Positions 32,149 through 40,349 of a stretch of 64,000 nt of DNA are shown one piece after another; the stretch's first letter is position 1; each line of letters starts with the position of its first letter. The notes under the pieces are model-generated. The model had not been told where the DNA came from. It was given only the letters and a program-made list of their open reading frames with translations, and did no database searches. A program made the position numbers and the translations under genes. Source of the DNA: Congzhengia sp045635085. Its GTDB lineage: Bacteria > Bacillota > Clostridia > UBA1381 > UBA9506. The stretch lies in assembly GCA_045635085.1 (NCBI GenBank), contig JAZRBM010000005.1:62001-126000 (forward strand), written 5' to 3'.

Positions 32149-33362
32149 GTAGTAAAATTTCCGATATCCGTTTTTTTGATTTTAATTTTAAGTTGTTGCA
32201 TACTGAAAATGAATTTCTAAGCAGTAATTGGACTATTTACTACAACGACATCGGCACATTTGAAGCGCATTTCGACCTGAACAGTGATACTCTGCCTATC
32301 GTTATGGAGAATGATTACCTTGTAGCTGTACAGGGAGGTCTTTCAGCAATCATCGTAGGTAAAAAGGTGTCTGATGAGCTTATCATATATGGTCGCACCT
32401 GTAACTGGCTACTTACAAAGCGCATTACTGATGCTTTTGCTTCTACAACGGGTACTGTTGATGCTTTAGTAAACACAAAAGTTAAAAAAGCCTTTCCTGA
32501 GTCTTCTTTTGTTGCACAAGATACCATTTCTAATCCCCCGACGATTACAACAAGCCGTGAAGATAAGTGTGAAACTTTCTCATTCGTGCAGGAAAGCTTG
32601 CAGTTAAAAAATTTAGGGCACGAATTAAAATTTGACCCTGCAAAGTCTAGGTGGATTTTTAAAATCCTAAAAGGAAACAATGACAATCCCCTCGTTATAT
32701 CTACTGTAAACAGAAATGCTTACGACGTTTCAACCGAGAGCGATTTATTAAACTTATGCAATGAGGGCTGGTTTAAGAAGCAATATCAAAATATGGGCGA
32801 GTGGGATCCACAGGCAAATGCGCTTTTAGATTCTGATGGCAATACTATATCAGGAACAAAAATCACAAGCGGTACGGACTCATCTCCTGTTCCGAGTAAT
32901 TTTGGCAAGTGTTGGAAAGTACAGTTTAAACAAGGCTCAACATACACATCGTATAAACAGTTTGGAGTTCTTCTGTATCCCGGAGATTTTGTGGTGTGCG
33001 ACAATGAAAAAGGAATACTAAAAAAATCAGATAAAGCAGACACCTTCTGGGTAAAAGTTCCGAAGCAATCATTTCAGGAAGGTATTTTGAGGTGGGAAAG
33101 TCTGTTATCTGCCAGCAGCGAAAACGAGGCGCTTTTAGAACTCTATAATACGCAAAGTACTAACGAAATACAAGGAAAAACTGTGGGTGTGTATTACGGT
33201 AATTATGAAAATCAATGTGATTATACACTGGGAGATATCGTTTCTGTAGAATGGCAAAGCGGAAATTATAAAAAGCGTGCCAAAAAGCGCATTATAGGTG
33301 TTAACCTTTGGTATGAAACCGGAAACATCGGCGAAGAACCTATATTTGAAGACGTAAATTAA
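32145..33362 (+). CDS. Gp37-like tail tip protein (ReqiPepy6 Gp37 family)
   Basis: The 405-residue protein starts with ISDIRFFDFNFKLLHTEN and WTIYYNDIGTFEAHFDLNS, has LIIYGRTCNWLLTKR near residue 85 and the domain end CDYTLGDIVSVEWQSGNYKK. This fits the siphovirus ReqiPepy6 Gp37-like family, tail-tip proteins that take the place of the tail-associated lysin/Tal hub. No peptidase or lysozyme motif is evident. It is the last structural tail gene in the window; no receptor-binding fibre, holin or endolysin follows. Confidence 0.85.
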   Translation: MSSKISDIRFFDFNFKLLHTENEFLSSNWTIYYNDIGTFEAHFDLNSDTLPIVMENDYLVAVQGGLSAIIVGKKVSDELIIYGRTCNWLLTKRITDAFASTTGTVDALVNTKVKKAFPESSFVAQDTISNPPTITTSREDKCETFSFVQESLQLKNLGHELKFDPAKSRWIFKILKGNNDNPLVISTVNRNAYDVSTESDLLNLCNEGWFKKQYQNMGEWDPQANALLDSDGNTISGTKITSGTDSSPVPSNFGKCWKVQFKQGSTYTSYKQFGVLLYPGDFVVCDNEKGILKKSDKADTFWVKVPKQSFQEGILRWESLLSASSENEALLELYNTQSTNEIQGKTVGVYYGNYENQCDYTLGDIVSVEWQSGNYKKRAKKRIIGVNLWYETGNIGEEPIFEDVN

Positions 33363-33369
33363 CAAAAAA

Positions 33370-33394
33370 GGTCCTGCATCTTGCAGGACCTTTT
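33370..33394 (+). terminator. Intrinsic terminator closing the tail genes
   Basis: A perfect 9-bp stem GGTCCTGCA / TGCAGGACC with loop TCT is preceded by an A-run and followed by TTTTATCTT. It begins 8 bp after the Gp37-like stop codon and 20 bp before the zinc-ribbon gene, which therefore needs readthrough or another promoter. Confidence 0.9.
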
Positions 33395-33413
33395 ATCTTA
33401 AGGAGTGAAAAAC

Positions 33414-33743
33414 ATGGCTAAAAATCAAGGCTATGATATTACAGGGCAAAGGTTCGGAAAACTTGTGGTCTTAGGCAAAGGCGAAAGCAAAGGTCCAGGG
33501 CGGACAACCTGGAATTGTCTTTGTGATTGCGGGAATAAAAAAACAATTCGCGGAGATGCACTAAAGAGCGGATATACAAAATCATGCGGACATTGTCTCC
33601 GTAGTGAAAATGCTGTAAAATCCTCATTCGTTATGGTTCCCATTTCTATACAAGAAGTAAAAAAAGAGGCAGATTTACAGCATCTTACCTTCGGTCAGTA
33701 TGTAGCAAAAGAATACGCAAGGCGAGTTATAGGCGGTATATAA
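33414..33743 (+). CDS. Zinc-ribbon phage protein, putative DNA-binding
   Basis: The product (109 residues; ATG 33414 behind AAGGAGTG) starts with ITGQRFGKLVVLGKGES and has a four-Cys cluster in WNCLCDCGNKKTIRG and TKSCGHCLRS. This zinc ribbon is found in phage proteins that also carry AP2 or HNH modules. The C-terminal part (VPISIQEVKKEADLQHLTFGQYVAKEYARR) is a short amphipathic region that looks like a ribbon-helix-helix-type or dimerisation segment. It is 3 bp from the sigma/AP2 gene, so the two are translated together and may act together in gene control. Confidence 0.75.
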   Translation: MAKNQGYDITGQRFGKLVVLGKGESKGPGRTTWNCLCDCGNKKTIRGDALKSGYTKSCGHCLRSENAVKSSFVMVPISIQEVKKEADLQHLTFGQYVAKEYARRVIGGI

Positions 33744-33746
33744 ATT

Positions 33747-34718
33747 ATGTCAATATCAAATAAGGAAGCAGAAAAGTTGATTAAAGAATATAGCTGTTAT
33801 ATTGATAAAATTATCAATCGTTTTTATTACTTTGCATCCCCTGATGTAAAAGACGAGTTGTGGCATGTGGGGTTAATCGGTCTATGGAAAGGAATTTTAG
33901 CCTACTACAAAAAAGCTCCTGAAATTTTTGACCGCAAAAAACTTATTGATACGATTTGTGCGTACATACGCTATGAAATGGCGGATTTATTTCATGAATT
34001 AAAACTAATAAGGATAAGCGGTAATCAGTGGCGCAATTATGTCAAAGTAACCAAACTTTTGACCTCAAATTCCGACATATCAGAAGAACACTTAAAATCC
34101 GTAATAGAAGATGCAGGTCTAAGATATGACTGGTATCTAAAGACTAAAGAAATTGTAAACCCTGCTTCCTTAGATATGACAATCAGTGAAGACAGCGATG
34201 CTGATATATACAATTTTTTGCCCTATAATGACAATGATATAAAACGCTGCACAGAGCAGTCATACATTGATTATATTATTGATTCGGCTATGTGCGCAGT
34301 TAAACTTGAAAGAGACAAAGAGTTAATTCGCACCTGGTTAAAAAGTGCAAATGGCAAAAAGGAGCTTGATTTTACCGAACTGGGCAAGATATATAATTTG
34401 AGTTCGTGTATGGTTTCTGTAATTATAAGCAGATTTATTAATATATGTCGCTTTGTGAGGGATTGTGAATATGAGTATTTAAAAAATCCAAATGGTGTAA
34501 TTTATTTGCCTGAAATCCCCGAAAAAAACAAAACACATAACGGCAGGAAAATTCCCGGAGTAAAATGGGTTCTTCCAAATAGAAAATGGAAGGTTGAAAT
34601 TACTATTGGTAAAAGAAAATCCGTATACATAGGTCACTTCGAAAAGTACGAAGATGCCGTCAGAGCTCGCCGCGACGCCGAAATAAAATATCGAGGGTTT
34701 AGTGATATTGAGATTTAA
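33747..34718 (+). CDS. Sigma-factor-like protein fused to an AP2 DNA-binding domain
   Basis: The 323-residue protein has a region-2-like helical part (YIDKIINRFYYFASPDVKDE, LWHVGLIGLWKGILAYYKK, FDRKKLIDTICAYIRYEMAD; about residues 17-95), a middle part, an HTH-like segment (DFTELGKIYNLSSCMVSVII, about 210-230) and a C-terminal AP2 domain (about 270-318: GVKWVLPNRKWKVEITIG, YIGHFEKYEDAVRARRDAE). AP2 domains in bacteria are mostly linked to homing endonucleases and phage proteins. The fusion could be a phage transcription initiation factor with its own DNA-specific arm. Its targets are unknown; the repeats at 25360 and 25825 are candidates. It follows the zinc-ribbon gene after 3 bp. Confidence 0.78.
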   Translation: MSISNKEAEKLIKEYSCYIDKIINRFYYFASPDVKDELWHVGLIGLWKGILAYYKKAPEIFDRKKLIDTICAYIRYEMADLFHELKLIRISGNQWRNYVKVTKLLTSNSDISEEHLKSVIEDAGLRYDWYLKTKEIVNPASLDMTISEDSDADIYNFLPYNDNDIKRCTEQSYIDYIIDSAMCAVKLERDKELIRTWLKSANGKKELDFTELGKIYNLSSCMVSVIISRFINICRFVRDCEYEYLKNPNGVIYLPEIPEKNKTHNGRKIPGVKWVLPNRKWKVEITIGKRKSVYIGHFEKYEDAVRARRDAEIKYRGFSDIEI

Positions 34719-34886
34719 TCAAAGAATATTTTTGACCACATGTTAGCCACATTTCATGCCTCAAACGCAGTCGTAGCAAAGCTTTGCGGACTAAGTGGTT
34801 ATTTTTGCAAATATAAATAAACCGTCCTCCTTGTTTCATTTACAGTTTCACCGGTCACCGGTTATATATAGGTCCCACTCAATCCT
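34719..34886. other. Intergenic stretch at the right border of the phage-derived block
   Basis: No gene is seen. It contains the palindrome GCAAAGCTTTGC inside a wider GTC/GAC-flanked hairpin (about 34768-34792) and a tandem CACCGGT pair near 34851-34864. TTTTTGACCACAT at 34730-34742 recurs at 38955-38967. One of these may mark the element border, but no matching copy at the left border was found. Confidence 0.4.
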
Positions 34887-34941
34887 AGTAAATAAATGCA
34901 TTATAAAATGGTTATGCTATATGTAGAATGGAGTGATGATC
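34887..34941 (+). promoter_or_regulatory. Repeated upstream module, copy 1
   Basis: From 34887 the 36 bases AGTAAATAAATGCATTATAA-to-GCTATAT match 39106-39141 at 34 of 36 positions. Both copies continue with GAATG, a GAGTGAT/GAGGTGAT ribosome site and a tiny gene. The module therefore covers promoter and leader. It fits no standard sigmaA spacing; use in sporulation is suggested only by the nearby cotJC gene. Confidence 0.65.
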
Positions 34942-35121
34942 ATGGAAAATTACAAAATGCCCGTGGGTCTTGGAATGGCACTTGCGCAAAGACCTGAAGC
35001 TATGGAAAAGTTTGCTACTCTCAGCGAAACTAAAAAACAAGAAATTATCAATGGTACACATTCAGTATCATCAAAAGAAGAAATGCGACAGTATGTGGAT
35101 AAAATCATATCGGAATACTAA
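34942..35121 (+). CDS. Small conserved-looking protein (59 residues)
   Basis: The start at 34942 has GGAG eight bases upstream. The protein reads MPVGLGMALAQRPEAMEKF near its start, followed by SETKKQEIINGTHSVSSKEE and ends in VDKIISEY. It resembles a group of small acidic/helical proteins in Clostridia and Bacilli with the GLGMAL...NGTHSV pattern; function unknown. It has no signal or membrane segment. It is a single-gene unit with the repeated upstream module before it and a bidirectional terminator after it. Confidence 0.8.
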   Translation: MENYKMPVGLGMALAQRPEAMEKFATLSETKKQEIINGTHSVSSKEEMRQYVDKIISEY

Positions 35122-35127
35122 TGTAAT

Positions 35128-35158
35128 GAGCTTGCCTAATATAGAGGCAAGCTCTTTT
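35128..35158. terminator. Bidirectional intrinsic terminator
   Basis: A perfect 10-bp stem GAGCTTGCCT / AGGCAAGCTC (35128-35137, 35145-35154) is followed by TTTT on the plus strand. It serves the small gene (+) and probably also the convergent tocopherol-cyclase-like gene (-). Confidence 0.88.
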
Positions 35159-36015
35159 CATAATCTTGTGTATTCAAATTCAAAACTTGCTCTGTCGCTT
35201 GTTAATTCGCACAGAAGTTTATCTTTGAAGGAAAATTTATAATATGCCGTGCAAGATGCACTTTCGTGAATAATCCTGTTCATTCTGCCATTTTCAGGAG
35301 CATACAGAGGCTGGCAGTTCTTATGGATTAGTTTTGCTATGAGTTCATAATCACCCTGTTTGATAATAATAGTACTTTCTCCAATATGTCTTACCTTCGC
35401 TCCCAGATATGTGGCAATTCTGTATTCTTTCCCATCAATCAAAATCACACCGATAATTCCAGTAAAATGGAATCCGAACAACGGAATATCCGCAACTGAT
35501 AGCATTAGCGAACCATTTTCAAAAAGGCATTGTGTCCATATATACCGATTCGGAAAAGAGTAACCGCTATCTCCTTCAATATAACCAAGTCCATTTTTAA
35601 AATTAAGCTGCTGACCATTAACAGTGATTTGTCCGTCAACTAAATGCCGCATACTGTAAACACTGTGCCTGCATTGCATAAATGGGACAAAACAAAATGG
35701 TCCCATAATATCATATCTAATTGGAGAAATACATCTAAATTGAAGCTGCCCGCTAATTGTCAGCTTATCATTTTTAATATTTAGCTTTATGCCATTTTCG
35801 GAAAATACACATTTTCCTATATTCACACATAACGGTTTTTCGGAGTATTCCAATGAAGTAAACGGTATATTATTATATACAGCATCATCCGTAATAATTT
35901 GTAATGAGGCAGTTTCTATTCCATTGCTACGATGGTATGCCGGAATAAAAGCAATCGTTTTATCATTTGCTGAGCATTTGAAATACCAGCCTTTAAAATA
36001 ATTATTTTTTGACAT
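35158..36015 (-). CDS. Tocopherol-cyclase-family protein
   Basis: The 285-residue protein has the family pattern: NNYFKGWYFKCS at the start, LGYIEGDSGYSFPNRYIWTQ near residue 145-165, VADIPLFGFHFTGIIGVI, YRIATYLGAKVRHI and APENGRMNRIIHES near the end. In plants the family makes tocopherols; bacterial members in Firmicutes are lipocalin-like proteins of unknown substrate, and this organism is not expected to make tocopherol. No signal peptide is visible. It is convergent with the small gene at 34942 and divergent from the DUF255 gene. Confidence 0.85.
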   Translation of the reverse strand: MSKNNYFKGWYFKCSANDKTIAFIPAYHRSNGIETASLQIITDDAVYNNIPFTSLEYSEKPLCVNIGKCVFSENGIKLNIKNDKLTISGQLQFRCISPIRYDIMGPFCFVPFMQCRHSVYSMRHLVDGQITVNGQQLNFKNGLGYIEGDSGYSFPNRYIWTQCLFENGSLMLSVADIPLFGFHFTGIIGVILIDGKEYRIATYLGAKVRHIGESTIIIKQGDYELIAKLIHKNCQPLYAPENGRMNRIIHESASCTAYYKFSFKDKLLCELTSDRASFEFEYTRL

Positions 36016-36100
36016 ATGTTACCTCTATTGTTTTTGTATAGTATTTCTTATTTTACAATGGGATATACTAACAAAAATGAAGTTTAATATGGAGGGAATA

Positions 36101-38044
36101 ATGAGCAATCAGTTAAAAAGTGAAACAAGTCCGTACCTGCTGCAACATGCAGAAAATCCTGTGAATTGGTACCCTTGGTGCGAGGAAGCATTTGAGAAAG
36201 CAAAGACAGAAAATAAGCCAATTTTTTTGAGTATCGGCTACAGTACGTGTCACTGGTGCCACGTTATGGCACACGAAAGCTTTGAAGATAATAAAACAGC
36301 AGAAATTTTGAATAAATATTTTATTTCAATCAAGGTTGACCGTGAGGAACGCCCTGATATTGACAGCGTATATATGTCTGTATGTCAAGCATTTACAGGT
36401 AGTGGCGGTTGGCCTATGAGTATATTTATGACATGGGATAAAAAACCGTTTTTTGCCGGCACATATTTTCCTCCTCGCTCACGATATGGTATGCCAAGCT
36501 TTTTGGAAGTTTTAAATACTATTGCAAACCAATGGTACTCAAATCAAAAAGACCTTTTAGAGTCTGCAGAAGAAATTATTAAGCATCTTCAAAATACAGA
36601 TGGTACAGAAAACGCCGAAAATTCTAACGACCTAATACAACAAGCAGTACAGATTTTTGAGCATACCTTCGACAGCACGCATGGTGGTTTTGGAGATGCT
36701 CCCAAATTTCCTACACCGCATAACTTGTTATTCTTAATGCTATACGCAAAACAATACAATAATTCCGATGCCTTGAAAATGGCAGAAAAAACACTGTTAC
36801 AAATGAGAAAAGGCGGCATCTTCGACCACATTGGTTACGGCTTTTCAAGGTATTCTACAGATAAGTACTATCTTGCTCCTCATTTTGAGAAAATGCTATA
36901 CGATAACGCCTTGCTTATTATGGCATATTCATCTTTATACAGTATTACTAACAACAATATTTATATTGATACTGCCGAAAAGACTGCAGAATATATCTTA
37001 AATGAAATGACATCTTCAGATGGTGGATTTTATAGCGCTCAAGATGCGGACAGTGAGGGTGTTGAGGGGAAATATTACACCTTTTCGCTAAATGAAATAA
37101 TGGATATTTTAGGTGGAGAGAAAGGCAAAGAATTTGCCAAAGTTTTTGATATTACAGAGAAGGGAAATTTTGAAGGTATGAATATCCCTAACCTGCTTAA
37201 AAGTAGCGATTTAAAGACTGACTACTGCGATGAAATTAAAAAGCTGTACGATTATCGAAAAAAACGTTTTAAACTCCATCTTGATGATAAAATTTTGTTA
37301 TCATGGAATTCCATGATGATTGCAGCATTGTCCATGCTTTATAGAGTTACACGAAATGAAAAGTATCTTAATGCAGCACAAAATTCGCAGGAATTTATTG
37401 AAAAGCACCTATGTGATGGGGTGAAGCTTTATACAAGCTTTCGTGATGGAAAGCATACAAATCATGCCTTTTTAGACGATTATGCTTTCTATGTGGCAGC
37501 CTTGACAGAGCTTTACAACTCAACACTTGATAAAAATTATCTTGAAAAGGCAGAAAAATTCTGCACAGAAGCAGTAAGACGATTTGCAGACTGTGAAAAC
37601 GGAGGCTTCTATCTTTCCGAACCAAATAGTACTGAACTATTTATAAATCCAAAGGAAACTTATGACGGAGCAATCCCCAGCGGAAATTCGGTTATGACAT
37701 ACAATTTAGTCAGATTGTATCAAATCACAGAGAAAGATGAGTATAAAGAGCTTTTGGAAAAACAGATAGCTTTTATGTCTGCTAAGGCAAACGAATATCC
37801 GTCAGGCAACAGTATGTTTTTAATCGCACTGATAATGCAAGAAAACCCCATACCTCATATTACGGTTGCATTAAAGGAATACTCTGATTTAAATCAAATA
37901 AGAGAGAGACTGCCTTATCTGGCAAATATATCGGTAGTTACAGATAGCACAAAACATCCGCTTTTAAACAATCAGACAACATTTTATGTATGTAAAAATC
38001 ATAATTGTCTGACACCAACTAATGAGATTGAAAATCTGCATTAG
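36101..38044 (+). CDS. YyaL-type thioredoxin-fold (DUF255) and six-hairpin glycosidase-fold protein
   Basis: The protein (647 residues from ATG 36101 behind GGAGGGA) starts with SNQLKSETSPYLLQHAENPV, has the thioredoxin-like motif GYSTCHWCHVMAHESFED (residues about 45-62) and VDREERPDIDSVYM, then an alpha/alpha-barrel of the N-acylglucosamine epimerase type, with PHFEKMLYDNALL and GGFYSAQDADSEGVEGKYY. This is the DUF255/YyaL (human SPATA20) family; its activity is not established. The gene ends with TAG. Upstream, GATATACTAACAAAAA (36063-36077) contains a possible -10 TATACT. Confidence 0.92.
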   Translation: MSNQLKSETSPYLLQHAENPVNWYPWCEEAFEKAKTENKPIFLSIGYSTCHWCHVMAHESFEDNKTAEILNKYFISIKVDREERPDIDSVYMSVCQAFTGSGGWPMSIFMTWDKKPFFAGTYFPPRSRYGMPSFLEVLNTIANQWYSNQKDLLESAEEIIKHLQNTDGTENAENSNDLIQQAVQIFEHTFDSTHGGFGDAPKFPTPHNLLFLMLYAKQYNNSDALKMAEKTLLQMRKGGIFDHIGYGFSRYSTDKYYLAPHFEKMLYDNALLIMAYSSLYSITNNNIYIDTAEKTAEYILNEMTSSDGGFYSAQDADSEGVEGKYYTFSLNEIMDILGGEKGKEFAKVFDITEKGNFEGMNIPNLLKSSDLKTDYCDEIKKLYDYRKKRFKLHLDDKILLSWNSMMIAALSMLYRVTRNEKYLNAAQNSQEFIEKHLCDGVKLYTSFRDGKHTNHAFLDDYAFYVAALTELYNSTLDKNYLEKAEKFCTEAVRRFADCENGGFYLSEPNSTELFINPKETYDGAIPSGNSVMTYNLVRLYQITEKDEYKELLEKQIAFMSAKANEYPSGNSMFLIALIMQENPIPHITVALKEYSDLNQIRERLPYLANISVVTDSTKHPLLNNQTTFYVCKNHNCLTPTNEIENLH

Positions 38045-38079
38045 TTTCTTTGTTTAATGTATATTAAAATTCATATAAC

Positions 38080-38113
38080 AAACCCCTTTGAAAGATATTC
38101 TTCAAAGGGGTTT
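38080..38113. terminator. Bidirectional intrinsic terminator between yyaL-type gene and cotJC
   Basis: A perfect 13-bp stem AAACCCCTTTGAA / TTCAAAGGGGTTT with an 8-base loop lies between two convergent genes, with T-rich sequence after it on both strands. Confidence 0.9.
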
Positions 38114-38126
38114 CCGCAATATAATA

Positions 38127-38792
38127 CTATTTATTAAAAGAAGGTGCTACCGTTTCATTATTTGCAAAAGCATTAGGACCGGGATCGGACATTGAGAAAT
38201 ACATTCGAGCAGCTTTTGTGGTTCCGAAATCTCTGTTGGAGCCACTATTTTGTACTTTATTAAAGGCATCACGGAACATTTGATTGTGTGCTTCTTCACG
38301 GTTTAAGAGAAAATCTATGGTTTCTCTTACTTTTTTATCATCAATCTGGCGATACAAATATTCATACACTACCTTTGCACGTTGTTCGGATGCAATGTTG
38401 CTTAAAAGGTCAGCACACAAATCTCCTGTTACAGTAACATAATCTCCTGTCCAAGAGTAGCCTGATGAATTTATAAGACCGGGATTTAGTCCCATAAGAA
38501 CATGAGATTGTATTTCTCCTGCCTGCACCTTAGTTGCATCCACATCATGACCATTGAGTAAGTTAATGGTTTGCGCAACCATTTCCATATGTCCAAGCTC
38601 TTCAGCAGCAATATCTAAAAACAAATCTTTGATTTCGGGGTCCTTTATACGAAAGCTTTGTGACATGTATTGCATTGCTGCTTTCAGTTCACCATTTCCT
38701 CCGCCAAGTTGTTCCTGAAGCAGTACGGCATACTGCGGATTTGGTCTTTCAACTTCTACCGGATGAAAAAGCATTTTTTCATGTTTAAACAT
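38127..38792 (-). CDS. cotJC: Spore coat manganese catalase, CotJC type
   Basis: The 221-residue protein is a dimanganese catalase of the spore coat CotJC group: GGNGELKAAMQYMSQSFRI, DIAAEELGHMEMVAQTINL (Glu-His metal ligands) and LLNREEAHNQMFRDAFN with the second ligand set, and the conserved YSWTGDYVTVTGDLCADLLS region. It decomposes hydrogen peroxide and is found in the coat of Bacillus and Clostridium spores. GGAGGTAAT precedes the ATG. It is a lone gene here; cotJA and cotJB are not adjacent. It is the clearest sporulation marker in the window. Confidence 0.93.
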   Translation of the reverse strand: MFKHEKMLFHPVEVERPNPQYAVLLQEQLGGGNGELKAAMQYMSQSFRIKDPEIKDLFLDIAAEELGHMEMVAQTINLLNGHDVDATKVQAGEIQSHVLMGLNPGLINSSGYSWTGDYVTVTGDLCADLLSNIASEQRAKVVYEYLYRQIDDKKVRETIDFLLNREEAHNQMFRDAFNKVQNSGSNRDFGTTKAARMYFSMSDPGPNAFANNETVAPSFNK

Positions 38793-39105
38793 ATTATTAC
38801 CTCCAATTGCAGTATTTTATTTTATTTTTAGCAATTTAAGGGATCTTATTCACAATAACCATCTTTTCTTTGGTTAATGTATAATAAATTTTGATATGAT
38901 AGTTTTATGATACTCTTCCGCAAAGATTTTATTTTACTCCTATTGCGGAAGAGTTTTTTTGACCACATATTATCCCACAGTTAGTTCCGGACTATATGGA
39001 AACAGTGGGGATAAAATGTCTAAAGAGTATTTTGAATGTAGCGAAAGGGCTAAAAACCAAGTATGACCACTAAATCATTGCAAATTATTATTTCTATCCA
39101 ATATC
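38793..39105 (+). other. Intergenic stretch with an orphan plus-strand terminator
   Basis: No gene is seen here. At 38912-38960 a perfect 12-bp stem ACTCTTCCGCAA / TTGCGGAAGAGT with a 19-base loop is followed by TTTTTT on the plus strand. The only plus-strand gene to the left already has a terminator at 38080 and cotJC runs the other way, so the hairpin has no obvious partner. A possible promoter is TTGGTT (38871-38876) with TATGAT (38896-38901) at a long spacing of 19 bp, which would make a very short RNA. Confidence 0.55.
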
Positions 39106-39163
39106 AGTAAATAAATATATTATAAAATGGTTATGCTATATACCGAATGAGGTGATTATATTT
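39106..39163 (+). promoter_or_regulatory. Repeated upstream module, copy 2
   Basis: This stretch matches the module at 34887 at 34 of the first 36 positions, followed by CGAATGAGGTGAT as leader and ribosome site for the 42-codon gene at 39164. The repeat is in the same position relative to the start codon in both copies, within a few bases. Confidence 0.65.
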
Positions 39164-39292
39164 ATGGATGATAAGAAAAAACAGGATTCGCAAAAAACAG
39201 CAACAGATAACAAATGGATTTCTACAGGACTTGCCCGTCCTAATGACAAATCCGAACGTAAAGACGGGCCTGGCGGAGAGGATGCAGATTAG
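39164..39292 (+). CDS. Very small hydrophilic protein (42 residues)
   Basis: The frame ATG 39164 to TAG 39292 encodes a very hydrophilic peptide with a Lys/Gln-rich start (MDDKKKQDSQKT), KWISTGLARPNDKSERKDG and an acidic PGGEDAD end. GAGGTGAT precedes the start. The TGxARP...ERKDGPGG pattern recalls short conserved peptides of spore-forming Clostridia; I have no function for it. Support comes from the ribosome site, the duplicated upstream module and a good terminator directly after it. Confidence 0.7.
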   Translation: MDDKKKQDSQKTATDNKWISTGLARPNDKSERKDGPGGEDAD

Positions 39293-39334
39293 ATTGGCCT
39301 GACAACATGTGTATATATCAATTTCTTAAATAAC

Positions 39335-39380
39335 AAAAAACACAGACGAAGATTATAAATTCTTCTGGTCTGTGTTTTTT
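39335..39380. terminator. Bidirectional intrinsic terminator
   Basis: A perfect 13-bp stem AAAAAACACAGAC / GTCTGTGTTTTTT (39335-39347, 39368-39380) with an inner GAAGA/TCTTC lies between the convergent small gene and trxB and carries a T-run on both strands. Confidence 0.92.
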
Positions 39381-40302
39381 ATCGTATGTTTGCTAGATAT
39401 TCTTCTACAAAATGAGATGCACTCGCTCCGTCTGCGGTAGCGGTTACAATTTGACGAACAGGCTTTGTGCGGACATCTCCTACTGCAAAAACTCCGCCTA
39501 AATTGGTTTTGGTTATTTCATCTGCTATGATATAACCTTTTTCATCAATATCAAGCTGACCTTTGAATAACTCTGTCTGGGGATTTCTCCCTATACTAAT
39601 AAAGACTCCATCGGTTAAAATTTCTTTTTCCATACCATCGGCAATATTTTTAATTTTAATACCTGTAACCTTATCATCTGCTAAAATTTCACAAACTATG
39701 CTATTCCACTCAAATCCCACATTTTTAGCATTAAATAATGGCTCACGATAAAATTTTTCGGCTCTTAGGGTGTCTCTTCTGTGGACTACAATAACTTTTT
39801 TACATATTTTAGAAAGTAAAAGAGCGTCTGCCGCTGCAGAATTTCCTCCGCCTATAACTATGGCAGTTTTTCCTTTATAGAACATGCCATCGCAAGCGGC
39901 ACAATATCCTACACCTTTGCCAATCAAATTTTCTTCATTTTCAAGTCCCAAATGCCTATGCTCAGCACCCGTTGCAATTATGACGCTGTGAGCCAAGAGA
40001 ATTTCATCTGGTGTCTTGATTGTTTTTATTTTATCTTTCAGATTTACCTCAAGAACTTCTGCTTGAATAGTTTTTGCACCAAATCGCTCTGCTCCCTCTC
40101 GCATTTTAGTTCCTAGCTCAAATCCGTCCACACCTTCAGGAAAACCGGGATAATTATCTATTTGTGTAGTTTGTGTCATTTGTCCTCCTGCTGAAAATTT
40201 TTCAAGCACTAAAGTATCAAAACCAGACCTTGATGTGTAAATTGCCGAAGTATATCCTGCCGGACCGCCGCCGATTACAATTACATCATATATTTTTTCC
40301 AT
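39379..40302 (-). CDS. trxB: Thioredoxin reductase
   Basis: The 307-residue flavoprotein has the FAD-binding GGGPAGYTSAIYTSRSG at residues 11-27, the redox pair in GYCAACDGMF (about 133-142), the NADPH-binding GGGNSAAADALLLS and the FAD-binding FAVGDVRTKPVRQ near the end. Length fits the family. It passes electrons from NADPH to thioredoxin, which is encoded 47 bp upstream in the same operon. Confidence 0.96.
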   Translation of the reverse strand: MEKIYDVIVIGGGPAGYTSAIYTSRSGFDTLVLEKFSAGGQMTQTTQIDNYPGFPEGVDGFELGTKMREGAERFGAKTIQAEVLEVNLKDKIKTIKTPDEILLAHSVIIATGAEHRHLGLENEENLIGKGVGYCAACDGMFYKGKTAIVIGGGNSAAADALLLSKICKKVIVVHRRDTLRAEKFYREPLFNAKNVGFEWNSIVCEILADDKVTGIKIKNIADGMEKEILTDGVFISIGRNPQTELFKGQLDIDEKGYIIADEITKTNLGGVFAVGDVRTKPVRQIVTATADGASASHFVEEYLANIR

Positions 40303-40349
40303 TGCTTATTCTCCCTATAGGAAATTAGCTTCATCCTATTTAATGCAAT

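Noticed and set aside
24000..34900. Prophage attachment sites or an integrase
   Set aside because: No recombinase gene is present, and I found no matching direct repeat at both borders of the block.
34887..34941. Assignment of the repeated upstream modules to sigmaE, F, G, H or K
   Set aside because: None of the consensus -35/-10 pairs fits both copies at proper spacing.
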